Source of the DNA: an uncultured Alphaproteobacteria bacterium
Lineage (GTDB): Bacteria > Pseudomonadota > Alphaproteobacteria > RF32 > CAG-239
Assembly: GCA_910580155.1 (NCBI GenBank)
Contig: CAJTWX010000073.1
Span: forward strand, 1-6,712
Length of the DNA: 6,712 nucleotides
Direction of reading: 5' to 3'
Positions within the stretch are counted from its first letter, which is position 1, and each line of letters starts with the position of its first letter. The notes under the pieces are model-generated. The model did not search any database. It was not told the origin of the DNA and saw nothing but the letters and a program-made list of their open reading frames with translations. A program made the translations under genes and the position numbers. Positions 1 to 5,350 of the stretch are shown in pieces.

Positions 1-11
1 TGTTTCAATCT

Positions 12-17
12 TATAAG
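12..17 (+). promoter_or_regulatory. possible -10 box of the structured RNA region
   Basis: TATAAG resembles a sigma70 -10 hexamer. A start about 7 bases downstream (near 24) would give an RNA of about 190 nt ending at the terminator at 187-214. The matching -35 would lie before the window, so the promoter cannot be confirmed. Such a hexamer is common by chance in AT-rich DNA. Confidence 0.25.
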
Positions 18-23
18 TTTTAA

Positions 24-214
24 GCAGAGACAGGAGTTCTGTCTTGAGGTGTGGTAACCTCTCAGCAAGCGTCTGCGTAAAGACGAAACTTTTGCGTGCC
101 TGAAGGTTTTTATGGCTGGAAGGCGGCAAAATACGCTTATATTTCAGTCAATATGTCGCGCCATCTTGCTGTGGTTACCAACTTCCAGTCGCTTTTATGA
201 GCGGCTTTTTTTTA
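24..214 (+). ncRNA. candidate structured RNA (unidentified; 6S-like small RNA or leader of the prepilin gene)
   Basis: I do not recognise the family. Complementary arms are plain to see. GGTAACC (53-59) and CAGCAAG (63-69) pair with GGTTACC (173-179) and CTTGCTG (165-171). Outside these, GGAGTT (33-38) pairs with AACTTC (180-185) with one G-U, and GAC (29-31) can pair with GTC (188-190). Inside lie the hairpin CGTCT/AGACG (70-74/81-85) and a weaker one, GCGT/ACGC (94-97/133-136). The region ends in an intrinsic terminator. Pairing of the two ends and a length near 190 nt recall a stand-alone RNA such as 6S. However, the central bubble is one-sided and no 6S signature is certain. I saw no SRP, RNase P or tmRNA signatures. 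Because only about 25 bases separate the terminator from the prepilin start, a regulatory leader is the alternative. Confidence 0.45.
187..214 (+). terminator. intrinsic terminator upstream of the prepilin gene
   Basis: AGTCGC (187-192) pairs with GCGGCT (201-206) with one G-U, around an 8-base loop, and is followed by an uninterrupted T-run. It ends the structured RNA region. If the prepilin gene lacks its own promoter, this would act as an attenuator. Confidence 0.65.
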
Positions 215-238
215 TTTGTAACGAAAATGGAGCTAGCT

Positions 239-856
239 ATGAAATTATTTTATTCAAACCAATGCGGGCGGTCTATGATTGAGATGTTAGGCGTGTTAGC
301 GATTGTCGGGATGTTATCCATCGGCGGTATTGTCGGATATTCAAAGGCGATGAGCAAGTATAAATTAAACCAAACATTGGAGCAATATAATTTTATTTTC
401 AATTTAATTGAGAGCGATATGGATAAATGGAAAAGGATTAAGACTGATAACAGTTTTTTCGTATTAACGTCTCTTTGGAAACAGATGGGAATTATTCCGG
501 AAGAGATGATTAAGAGAAAAACAGATAATCGCTTATATGATAAATTTGGAAATTCATTTTATGTCCGTAAGTATAATCCTCATATTTCGATAACCTTGTT
601 TATGAACAATGATCCCAATGCACGAAACGTCTGTATTGCTTTGTATAACAATTTATTACTCCCTAGGCATAACGAACTGAAATTTGTTTATGTTGTACTA
701 AACAACAAAACGCAGCTCCATCATTTTTACGGAGATAAAATTTGTGCTTATGAACAAAGATGTCTTAGAGATATGACGATGACAGATATTGTTGAGGCGT
801 GCCAAACCTGCAGCGACAGCACAGATTGCGCTCTTGTTATTACCTGGATTGCATAA
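239..856 (+). CDS. type IV prepilin-like protein with cysteine-rich C-terminal domain
   Basis: Probably a pilin or pseudopilin that is cleaved and N-methylated by a PilD-type prepilin peptidase and assembled from the inner membrane. The start at 239 is chosen because GGAG lies 6 bases upstream. Starting at 197 would put the initiator inside the terminator loop and lengthen the leader. The 205-aa product has a short 10-residue leader ending in Cys-Gly. Next comes RSMIEMLGVLAIVGML, with the conserved Glu at +5 of the mature protein, and a hydrophobic helix to about residue 34. Mature residue +1 is Arg rather than the usual Phe or Met. The globular part carries six cysteines (132, 169, 175, 188, 191, 197), five of them in the last 37 residues, which suggests disulfides. 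No secretion ATPase, platform protein or peptidase gene is in the window, so pilus versus type II secretion cannot be decided. The N-terminal call is firm; the role is inferred. Confidence 0.8.
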   Translation: MKLFYSNQCGRSMIEMLGVLAIVGMLSIGGIVGYSKAMSKYKLNQTLEQYNFIFNLIESDMDKWKRIKTDNSFFVLTSLWKQMGIIPEEMIKRKTDNRLYDKFGNSFYVRKYNPHISITLFMNNDPNARNVCIALYNNLLLPRHNELKFVYVVLNNKTQLHHFYGDKICAYEQRCLRDMTMTDIVEACQTCSDSTDCALVITWIA

Positions 857-882
857 AGGTTTTACATTTTTCATTTAGTTCC

Positions 883-922
883 CCTTATTTATACTTCACA
901 ATGTTTCATTATTTAAATAAGG
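883..922. repeat. AT-rich inverted repeat containing a 12-bp palindrome
   Basis: CCTTATTTA (883-891) is the exact reverse complement of TAAATAAGG (914-922). The right part overlaps the perfect palindrome TTATTTAAATAA (909-920). There is no T-run after it on either strand, so it does not look like a terminator. It could be a protein site or simply AT-rich chance. Confidence 0.3.
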
Positions 923-957
923 TCTAAAAAATCTTGCCATAAAACTTACTCACAGAC

Positions 958-966
958 TTATCCACA
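958..966 (+). promoter_or_regulatory. consensus DnaA box upstream of mraZ
   Basis: TTATCCACA matches TTATNCACA exactly and equals the high-affinity E. coli R1-type box. TTACTCACA (one mismatch) lies 12 bases upstream at 946-954. A third one-mismatch copy, TTGTGCACA, is on the minus strand at 1085-1093. Binding by DnaA is inferred from sequence only. Confidence 0.45.
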
Positions 967-991
967 GCTGCGACTCGCAAAGTTGCGGCTG
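965..991 (+). other. GC-rich hairpin in the prepilin-mraZ gap
   Basis: CAGCTGCGAC (965-974) pairs with GTTGCGGCTG (982-991) over 10 bp with two G-U pairs and a 7-base loop. Only TTT then CGG follows, so it is at best a weak terminator for the prepilin gene. It is the most GC-rich spot in an AT-rich gap, and its left arm touches the DnaA box. Confidence 0.4.
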
Positions 992-1040
992 TTTCGGCAC
1001 TGGCAGAAAAAAGTAAAAAAATGTTAAATATTTTGTATTT

Positions 1041-1075
1041 TTCCATTGATTCCCATAAAATCCCGTGTTATACCA
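1041..1075 (-). promoter_or_regulatory. putative MraZ operator: four TGGGN-like repeats at 10-bp spacing
   Basis: Read on the minus strand from 1075 to 1041, the sequence gives TGGTA, CGGGA, TGGGA and TGGAA, each followed by a 5-base spacer. Together they match the TGGG core at 13 of 16 positions. E. coli MraZ is known to bind TGGGN direct repeats with 5-base spacers upstream of its own gene. The repeats cover the predicted -35 to -10 region, which fits autorepression. The orientation is opposite to transcription, and the outer copies are degenerate. Confidence 0.55.
1046..1074 (+). promoter_or_regulatory. probable mraZ (dcw operon) promoter
   Basis: TTGATT (1046-1051) and TATACC (1069-1074) are separated by 17 bases, a fair sigma70-type pair. 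A start near 1081 gives a leader of roughly 27 bases before the mraZ ATG at 1108. The MraZ-like repeats lie directly over it. Confidence 0.4.
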
Positions 1076-1107
1076 TTAGTAATGTGTGCACAATAGAGAA
1101 AACGGTA

Positions 1108-1572
1108 ATGGGAAAAACATTTTTGTTTTTAGATACAATCATTAATAAGGTAGACGCCAAAGGGCGTGTCTCTCTACCGTCAGATTACCGCGCAATCGTT
1201 AAAGAACTATCAACAGAAATTGTTTGTTATAGAAGCTTAACAGCCCCCTGCATTGAAGGTTGCACCGAAGATTTGCTTGAGAAACTGGCAACCGATATTG
1301 AAAACAGCACTGACTTTTTCTCTGAAACACAAGATGACTTAACCAATTTGATTTTCGGGGATGCAAAAAGATTTAGCTTTGACAGCACCGGCCGCATAAT
1401 GCTGACAGAAAAGCTGTTGAAGCACGCGGAAATTACCGATTCGGCCGTATTTGTCGGCAAAGGGCGTAAATTTCAGATTTGGAGCGCCGAAAACTGGGAA
1501 AAAGAAGAGCTGCGGATTCGCGAAAAAATCAGGCTTAACCGCCCCACCCTTAAATCTGAGGAGGGCAAATAA
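1108..1572 (+). CDS. mraZ: transcriptional regulator MraZ
   Basis: MraZ is a ring-forming DNA-binding protein that regulates the division and cell-wall cluster, typically repressing its own operon. The 154-aa product, close to the family length, has two AbrB/SpoVT-like halves. The first carries VDAKGRVSLP (residues 15-24). The second carries DSTGR (92-96), matching the family's repeated D-x-x-G-R signature. The start at 1108 is chosen because the family begins a few residues before FLFL. The upstream ATG at 1021 would add 29 residues with no family resemblance and would run through the promoter and operator. The Shine-Dalgarno sequence is weak. The usual Gly in the Phe-x-Gly motif near residue 9 is Asp here. 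The stop codon overlaps the rsmH start by one base, so translation is probably coupled. Confidence 0.93.
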   Translation: MGKTFLFLDTIINKVDAKGRVSLPSDYRAIVKELSTEIVCYRSLTAPCIEGCTEDLLEKLATDIENSTDFFSETQDDLTNLIFGDAKRFSFDSTGRIMLTEKLLKHAEITDSAVFVGKGRKFQIWSAENWEKEELRIREKIRLNRPTLKSEEGK

Positions 1573-2501
1573 TGACAACTACAGCCCGCCATATACCGGT
1601 TATGCTTCAAGAAGTATTACAAACTCTTGCTCCGAAAGACAATGAGGTTTACGTGGATGCGACTTTCGGCAACGGCGGCTATAGCGAAGCAATCTTAAAA
1701 GCAGTCAACTGCAAAGTTATTGCGATTGACCGCGACCCGTCGGTTTTACCAAGAGTAAACGAGTTGAAAGCAATTTATGGTGACAGATTCGATTTCAAAG
1801 CCGGTACATTCGGCGAGCTTGCCGAGCTTATTGAGGAAAAAGTGGACGGTGTTGTATTTGATATCGGCGTTTCTTCTATGCAATTAGACGATGACTTTCG
1901 TGGATTTTCGTTTTGCAAAGAAGCAGATTTGGATATGCGGATGTCAATGAGCGGCATTTCCGCCAAAGACATCGTAAACTCGATGCCCGAAAAAGAACTG
2001 GCTGATTTAATTTATCAGTATGGGGAAGAAAAGAAGTCCCGCCAAATTGCACACAAAATTGCACTTTATCGGGAAACCAAAGAAATTCAGACCACTACAG
2101 AACTGGCGGAAATCATTTATAGAATTATGCCGAAAAAATTTGGGCAAATTGATCCGGCGACACGAACTTTTCAGGCAATTCGTATTGCTGTTAACGATGA
2201 GTTGCAGCAGCTGAAAGACGGCTTGGCGGCGGCAGTTGCCGTGACAAAAGGCAACGGGCGAATCGTTGTCGTTGATTTTCACTCTTTGGAAGATCGCATT
2301 GTCAAAACATTTTTTGCCGAAAATGCGCCGAAAAGAGTTCATACCTCCCGCTACAAAACAGCTGAAGACTTGCCTCAATCTGATTTGCCGTTGGCATTCG
2401 CATCTAAGGCTGTTATACCCACTGAAGAAGAATGTTTGCTTAACCCTCGCGCGCGTTCCGCCAAATTGCGTTACGCTTTCAAAAGAAAGGAACTTGTATA
2501 A
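1572..2501 (+). CDS. rsmH: 16S rRNA (cytosine(1402)-N(4))-methyltransferase RsmH
   Basis: RsmH (MraW) transfers a methyl group from S-adenosylmethionine to N4 of C1402 in the 16S rRNA decoding centre. The 309-aa length is normal. HIPVML starts at residue 7. The SAM-binding loop is VDATFGNGGYS (28-38), where most homologues have Gly instead of Ala30, and the acidic strand end is D53. Downstream come DIGVSSMQLD, RGFSF and LDMRM, then FHSLEDRIVK and the C-terminal NPRARSAKLR, all family hallmarks. A good GAGGAGG ribosome site lies inside the end of mraZ, and the ATG shares a base with the mraZ stop (TAATG). The stop in turn overlaps the ftsL start by one base, the classic dcw order. Confidence 0.96.
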   Translation: MTTTARHIPVMLQEVLQTLAPKDNEVYVDATFGNGGYSEAILKAVNCKVIAIDRDPSVLPRVNELKAIYGDRFDFKAGTFGELAELIEEKVDGVVFDIGVSSMQLDDDFRGFSFCKEADLDMRMSMSGISAKDIVNSMPEKELADLIYQYGEEKKSRQIAHKIALYRETKEIQTTTELAEIIYRIMPKKFGQIDPATRTFQAIRIAVNDELQQLKDGLAAAVAVTKGNGRIVVVDFHSLEDRIVKTFFAENAPKRVHTSRYKTAEDLPQSDLPLAFASKAVIPTEEECLLNPRARSAKLRYAFKRKELV

Positions 2502-2860
2502 TGAGCAATGTTAAAACCGCCATTACAATTTTATGGTTTATGTTTACAATCGTTATCGGCTCATATTATTTCGTTTTAACCAACGATGTACAAAACCTTG
2601 AGCGTGAATTGGCGCAGATTAACAATGATATTAAAAATGACATTCGCGACATTCATATTTTGGAGGCAGATTGGAGCGAATTAAACAATCCGGAGAGATT
2701 GCAAAAATTAGCCGGAAAATATATTTCTTTAGATTTTATCCGGCCTGAACAAATTATTAACTATTCTGCATTACCATTAGAGGGCGAGCTTTGGGAGAAT
2801 CCGACGATGTTTGCGAAAAACAACAGGGTTATACGTCAGCTTGCCAATTCAGAACGATAA
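2501..2860 (+). CDS. ftsL: cell division protein FtsL
   Basis: FtsL is a small bitopic inner-membrane protein. It forms a coiled-coil complex with FtsB and FtsQ and helps activate FtsW/FtsI at the septum. The 119-aa product has almost no cytoplasmic tail, a membrane segment at about residues 7-26, and a periplasmic coiled coil at about 28-60 rich in Leu, Ile, Asn and Asp. The motif LEADWSELNNPERLQKLA (54-71) is the family's Leu-Asn-x-Pro-x-Arg-Leu signature in alphaproteobacterial form. FtsL is poorly conserved, so the call rests on topology, this motif and its place between rsmH and ftsI. It overlaps rsmH by one base, with AGGA about 9 bases upstream. No ftsB or ftsQ is in the window. Confidence 0.88.
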   Translation: MSNVKTAITILWFMFTIVIGSYYFVLTNDVQNLERELAQINNDIKNDIRDIHILEADWSELNNPERLQKLAGKYISLDFIRPEQIINYSALPLEGELWENPTMFAKNNRVIRQLANSER

Positions 2861-2877
2861 TTTAAGATGGTAATAAG

Positions 2878-4626
2878 GTGTTAAAGGTCAGCTTATCAAG
2901 AAAGAAAAATACATTTATTTATGAGCCGGGGCAGGAAATCCGTTTTTCTGCCGGCAGTTTCGGGTGGGAAACAGAAGATGAGGCTGTTAATGTCTGCCGG
3001 TCGCGCATTTTTTATATTCTCGGTTTATTTTTGCTCATTTATTCGGTTATTATTATTCGCATTTTTAATGTATGTCTTGTAGACGGGATTCAGCTTAACC
3101 GTAAAGAAACCAGTTATTACCGCCCGCGAAATACCTTCATTTCTCCGGTTCATCGCGCAAACATTACTGACAGAAATGGCATTGTAGTGGCAACGAATCT
3201 GCCGACAGTTAATTTATTTGCCCTACCGCACGAAGTTAGTAATGCTAAAATTGTTGCGACAAAGCTTGCTGAAATTTTTCCGGATACAGGTTATGATGAT
3301 TTTTACGCCAAGTTAACAAAAAAAGCAAAATTTGTGCCGCTTAAAAGAAACTTATCGCCTGCTCAACAAGTTAAAGTCAATGCTCTCGGATTTCCGGAAT
3401 TAGGTTTTGAAAACAGCGAGGTTCGCGTTTATCCGCAAAAAGAACTTTTATCACACGTTTTGGGCAATACAGATATTGATTCAAACGGCATTTCAGGGTT
3501 AGAAAAATCTTTAGACACGCGGCTTAGTGCCTCCACCCGAGATTTACGGTTGACAATTGATTTGGGCGTGCAATATATGGTGCGCGAAGAATTAGTAAAA
3601 GCCAAAGAAAAATTTAAAGCCGAACGGGCTACTGCGATTGTGATGGATATTAACACTTCTGAGATTATTGCTCTTTCTTCTGTTCCGGACTATGATTTGA
3701 ACAGGCGTGATTTTAAAGATAAAGATATTAAATTTAATTTTGCCACTTTGGGCGTTTATGAAGCCGGTTCCGTTTTTAAGGTGTTTAATACGGCACTCGG
3801 GCTAGATAGCGGCAAGATTAAGATTACAGACAGCTTTGATGCAACCAAGCCGCTAAAGATGGGGCGGCATAAAATTACGGACTACCGCGTACCGGCAAAA
3901 TGGTTGACTGTGGGGGAAACACTTATCCACTCGTCCAATATTGCATCTGCGCAAATTGCACTCAAGGTCGGGAAAACACTGCAAATTCAGTTTTTGAAAA
4001 ATCTCGGCTTTTTTGATAAAATTGAAAACTTGGAAATTTATGAAAAAGGGCGCCCGCTTCACCGTAGCGAAAAATTCTGGCAAGACCATACGGTTGCAAC
4101 CACCGCTTATGGTTATGGGATTTCTGTCACGCCAATACATATCATTACAGCTTTTTCTTCAATCTTAAACGGGGGGATTTATACACCGCCGACTTTGATT
4201 TCAGAAGCAACAAACCGTAAGAGCAAACGCGTTATTTCTACCCAGACATCTATGGATATGCGCAAACTTTTACGCGATGTGGTCATATACGGGTCGGGAA
4301 AAAATGCTAACATTGAGGGCTACGAAGTGGCCGGCAAGACCGGAACAGCGAATAAACTTGAAAATGGTCGATATGTTAAGGGTAAAAATATCACTTCATT
4401 TGTTTCTGCCTTTCCGATTTCCGACCCGAAATATGCTTTAATGGTCATTATAGATTCGCCCAAAGGGCTACCTGAAACGTTTAATTTTGTGACATCGGGA
4501 TGGAATGCCTGCCCGACAGGCGGAAAGATTATAACAAGAATCGCACCTAAGCTCGATATTATGCCAAACTTTGATTTACAGACACAAAGGGCGAAAGTTT
4601 TAAAAAGTTACGGAATTAAGAACTAA
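2878..4626 (+). CDS. ftsI: septal peptidoglycan transpeptidase FtsI (PBP3)
   Basis: FtsI is a class B penicillin-binding protein that cross-links septal peptidoglycan with FtsW and is a target of beta-lactams. The 582-aa product has a 43-residue cytoplasmic tail, one membrane segment (about 44-63), and the dimerisation-domain entry RANITDRNG (93-101). The transpeptidase domain has catalytic SVFK (Ser298, Lys301), SSN (352-354) and KTG (487-489), all intact. The start is GTG at 2878: an in-frame stop lies at 2863, and no in-frame ATG occurs until far inside the conserved part. The ribosome site is weak. The gene begins 17 bases after ftsL, whose translation may feed it. The usual next gene, murE, is not present; pal follows instead. 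Confidence 0.95.
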   Translation: MLKVSLSRKKNTFIYEPGQEIRFSAGSFGWETEDEAVNVCRSRIFYILGLFLLIYSVIIIRIFNVCLVDGIQLNRKETSYYRPRNTFISPVHRANITDRNGIVVATNLPTVNLFALPHEVSNAKIVATKLAEIFPDTGYDDFYAKLTKKAKFVPLKRNLSPAQQVKVNALGFPELGFENSEVRVYPQKELLSHVLGNTDIDSNGISGLEKSLDTRLSASTRDLRLTIDLGVQYMVREELVKAKEKFKAERATAIVMDINTSEIIALSSVPDYDLNRRDFKDKDIKFNFATLGVYEAGSVFKVFNTALGLDSGKIKITDSFDATKPLKMGRHKITDYRVPAKWLTVGETLIHSSNIASAQIALKVGKTLQIQFLKNLGFFDKIENLEIYEKGRPLHRSEKFWQDHTVATTAYGYGISVTPIHIITAFSSILNGGIYTPPTLISEATNRKSKRVISTQTSMDMRKLLRDVVIYGSGKNANIEGYEVAGKTGTANKLENGRYVKGKNITSFVSAFPISDPKYALMVIIDSPKGLPETFNFVTSGWNACPTGGKIITRIAPKLDIMPNFDLQTQRAKVLKSYGIKN

Positions 4627-4659
4627 AGTTCTAAAAAAAACTTTTACTAATCTTTAGTT
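4621..4659 (+). terminator. weak AT-rich inverted repeat at the ftsI stop, possible terminator
   Basis: AACTAAAG (4621-4628) is the perfect reverse complement of CTTTAGTT (4652-4659). A competing shorter stem, AAAGTT/AACTTT (4625-4630/4639-4644), is followed by only four T. The left arm includes the ftsI stop codon. The stem is AT-only apart from two pairs and lacks a strong T-run, so termination is uncertain. Confidence 0.3.
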
Positions 4660-4667
4660 TATACACA
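4659..4667 (+). promoter_or_regulatory. consensus DnaA box between ftsI and pal
   Basis: TTATACACA matches TTATNCACA exactly. It lies 26 bases upstream of the predicted pal -35 element. It may be chance in AT-rich DNA, but it is the second perfect box, and both fall in intergenic gaps. Confidence 0.4.
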
Positions 4668-4684
4668 AATAGTATAGTTTCTTA

Positions 4685-4713
4685 TTGAAATATTTACTTT
4701 TGTTACTTAATTT
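4685..4713 (+). promoter_or_regulatory. probable pal promoter
   Basis: TTGAAA (4685-4690) and TAATTT (4708-4713) are 17 bases apart. A start near 4720 gives a leader of about 64 bases, which contains the palindrome at 4734-4745. AT-richness makes other placements possible. Confidence 0.4.
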
Positions 4714-4733
4714 AATGACTGTCCAGTTGTTTA

Positions 4734-4745
4734 TGAGATATCTCA
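4734..4745. promoter_or_regulatory. 12-bp perfect palindrome in the pal leader
   Basis: TGAGATATCTCA is a perfect dyad lying about 15-26 bases downstream of the predicted pal transcription start. That position would suit a dimeric repressor. I do not recognise the regulator. Confidence 0.3.
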
Positions 4746-4783
4746 ATAATCAACTTCGTTTTTTAACCATATGGAGAAAATAA

Positions 4784-5236
4784 ATGAAAAAACTTTTAAG
4801 CTTGCTTTGTGCAGTTGTTTTATTATCAGGCTGTTCTACAACAAGTAGCTGGTTTGGTGGTAGCGATTGCCAGTCTAAACTTGCACGTGAGTTTGCTGAA
4901 AATGCTGATACGACTGTTTACTTTGCATTCGATAAATCTACTTTGGATGCAAGTGCAATCGCCGCATTGGATACACAGGTTGAATGGCTGAAAAAGAACC
5001 CGAAAGTAAACGTTGTTGTACAAGGTTACTGCGATAAGAGAGGCACTGCCGAATACAACCTCGCTTTGGGTGAACGCCGTGCAAACGCTGTTAAAGCATA
5101 TTTGGTTGACCAAGGCGTTTGCGCCGGAAGAATCACCACTGTTTCTTACGGTAAAGAATATGCATTTCCGGGCGATACCGAAGAAGCATATGCTAAGAGC
5201 CGTCGTGGCGTAACAGTTGTTGAATTAAGCCGCTAA
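4784..5236 (+). CDS. pal: peptidoglycan-associated lipoprotein Pal
   Basis: Pal is an outer-membrane lipoprotein of the Tol-Pal system. It binds peptidoglycan and TolB, and pulls the outer membrane inward during division. The 150-aa product starts with a lipoprotein signal whose lipobox is LSGC (lipidated Cys17). Ser at +2 predicts outer-membrane delivery. After a short Ser/Thr/Gly linker comes an OmpA-like domain (about 42-150) with VYFAFDKSTL, GYCDKRGT (81-88), LGERRANAV (residues 95-103) and a final SRRGVTVVEL. Asp84 and the conserved Arg residues for diaminopimelate binding are present. The His in the common GHADERGT form is Tyr82 here, and the Glu is Lys85. Three further cysteines (29, 83, 113) are unusual in number. 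GGAGA lies 6 bases before the ATG. tolB, normally upstream, is absent; a terminator follows. Confidence 0.94.
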   Translation: MKKLLSLLCAVVLLSGCSTTSSWFGGSDCQSKLAREFAENADTTVYFAFDKSTLDASAIAALDTQVEWLKKNPKVNVVVQGYCDKRGTAEYNLALGERRANAVKAYLVDQGVCAGRITTVSYGKEYAFPGDTEEAYAKSRRGVTVVELSR

Positions 5237-5256
5237 TTTAATTTGACAGGTTTAAG

Positions 5257-5287
5257 AAAAACGTATTCGCAAGAATACGTTTTTTTT
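5257..5287 (+). terminator. strong intrinsic terminator after pal
   Basis: ACGTATTC (5261-5268) and GAATACGT (5273-5280) form a perfect 8-bp stem closed by a GCAA tetraloop (GNRA type). AAAA before and TTTT after extend it to 12 bp. A T-run follows at 5280-5287. It should stop most transcription between pal and cpoB. The flanking A-run would allow some bidirectional use. Confidence 0.92.
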
Positions 5288-5288
5288 G

Positions 5289-5317
5289 TTGAGTTATAAA
5301 AAAATATGACCTATATT
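5289..5317 (+). promoter_or_regulatory. probable cpoB-tilS promoter
   Basis: TTGAGT (5289-5294) and TATATT (5312-5317) are 17 bases apart, starting right at the end of the pal terminator's T-run. A start near 5324 gives a leader of about 27 bases to the ATG at 5351. Confidence 0.5.
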
Positions 5318-5350
5318 TTAGGGTAGTTTATGGTTTTATTGAGGGATATT

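Noticed and set aside
1..57. Open reading frame from the window edge to TAA at 55-57 as the end of an upstream gene
   Set aside because: Only 18 codons with no recognisable content, and the segment overlaps the paired arms of the structured RNA.
94..136. SRP (4.5S) or tmRNA signature in GGCTGGAAGGCGGCA and surroundings
   Set aside because: The conserved SRP tetraloop domain and any tmRNA tag or T-arm sequence are missing; resemblance is limited to GGAAGG.
197..238. Longer prepilin start at ATG 197
   Set aside because: This ATG is in the loop of the terminator hairpin and lacks a ribosome site; ATG 239 has GGAG at the right distance and gives a normal short prepilin leader.
883..922. Inverted repeat as terminator of the prepilin gene
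   Set aside because: AT-only stem core, 22-base loop and no T-run after it.
1021..1107. Longer mraZ start at ATG 1021
   Set aside because: The extra 29 residues do not resemble MraZ, and the segment carries the promoter and the operator-like repeats. The family begins at 1108.
2007..2378. Minus-strand open frame of 123 codons opposite rsmH
   Set aside because: It is antisense to a clear rsmH; its composition mirrors that gene and it shows no family motif or ribosome site.
3853..4140. Minus-strand open frame opposite ftsI
   Set aside because: It is antisense to the transpeptidase domain, with no independent evidence.
5330..5350. Longer cpoB start at ATG 5330
   Set aside because: GAGGG directly precedes ATG 5351, which opens a typical signal peptide.
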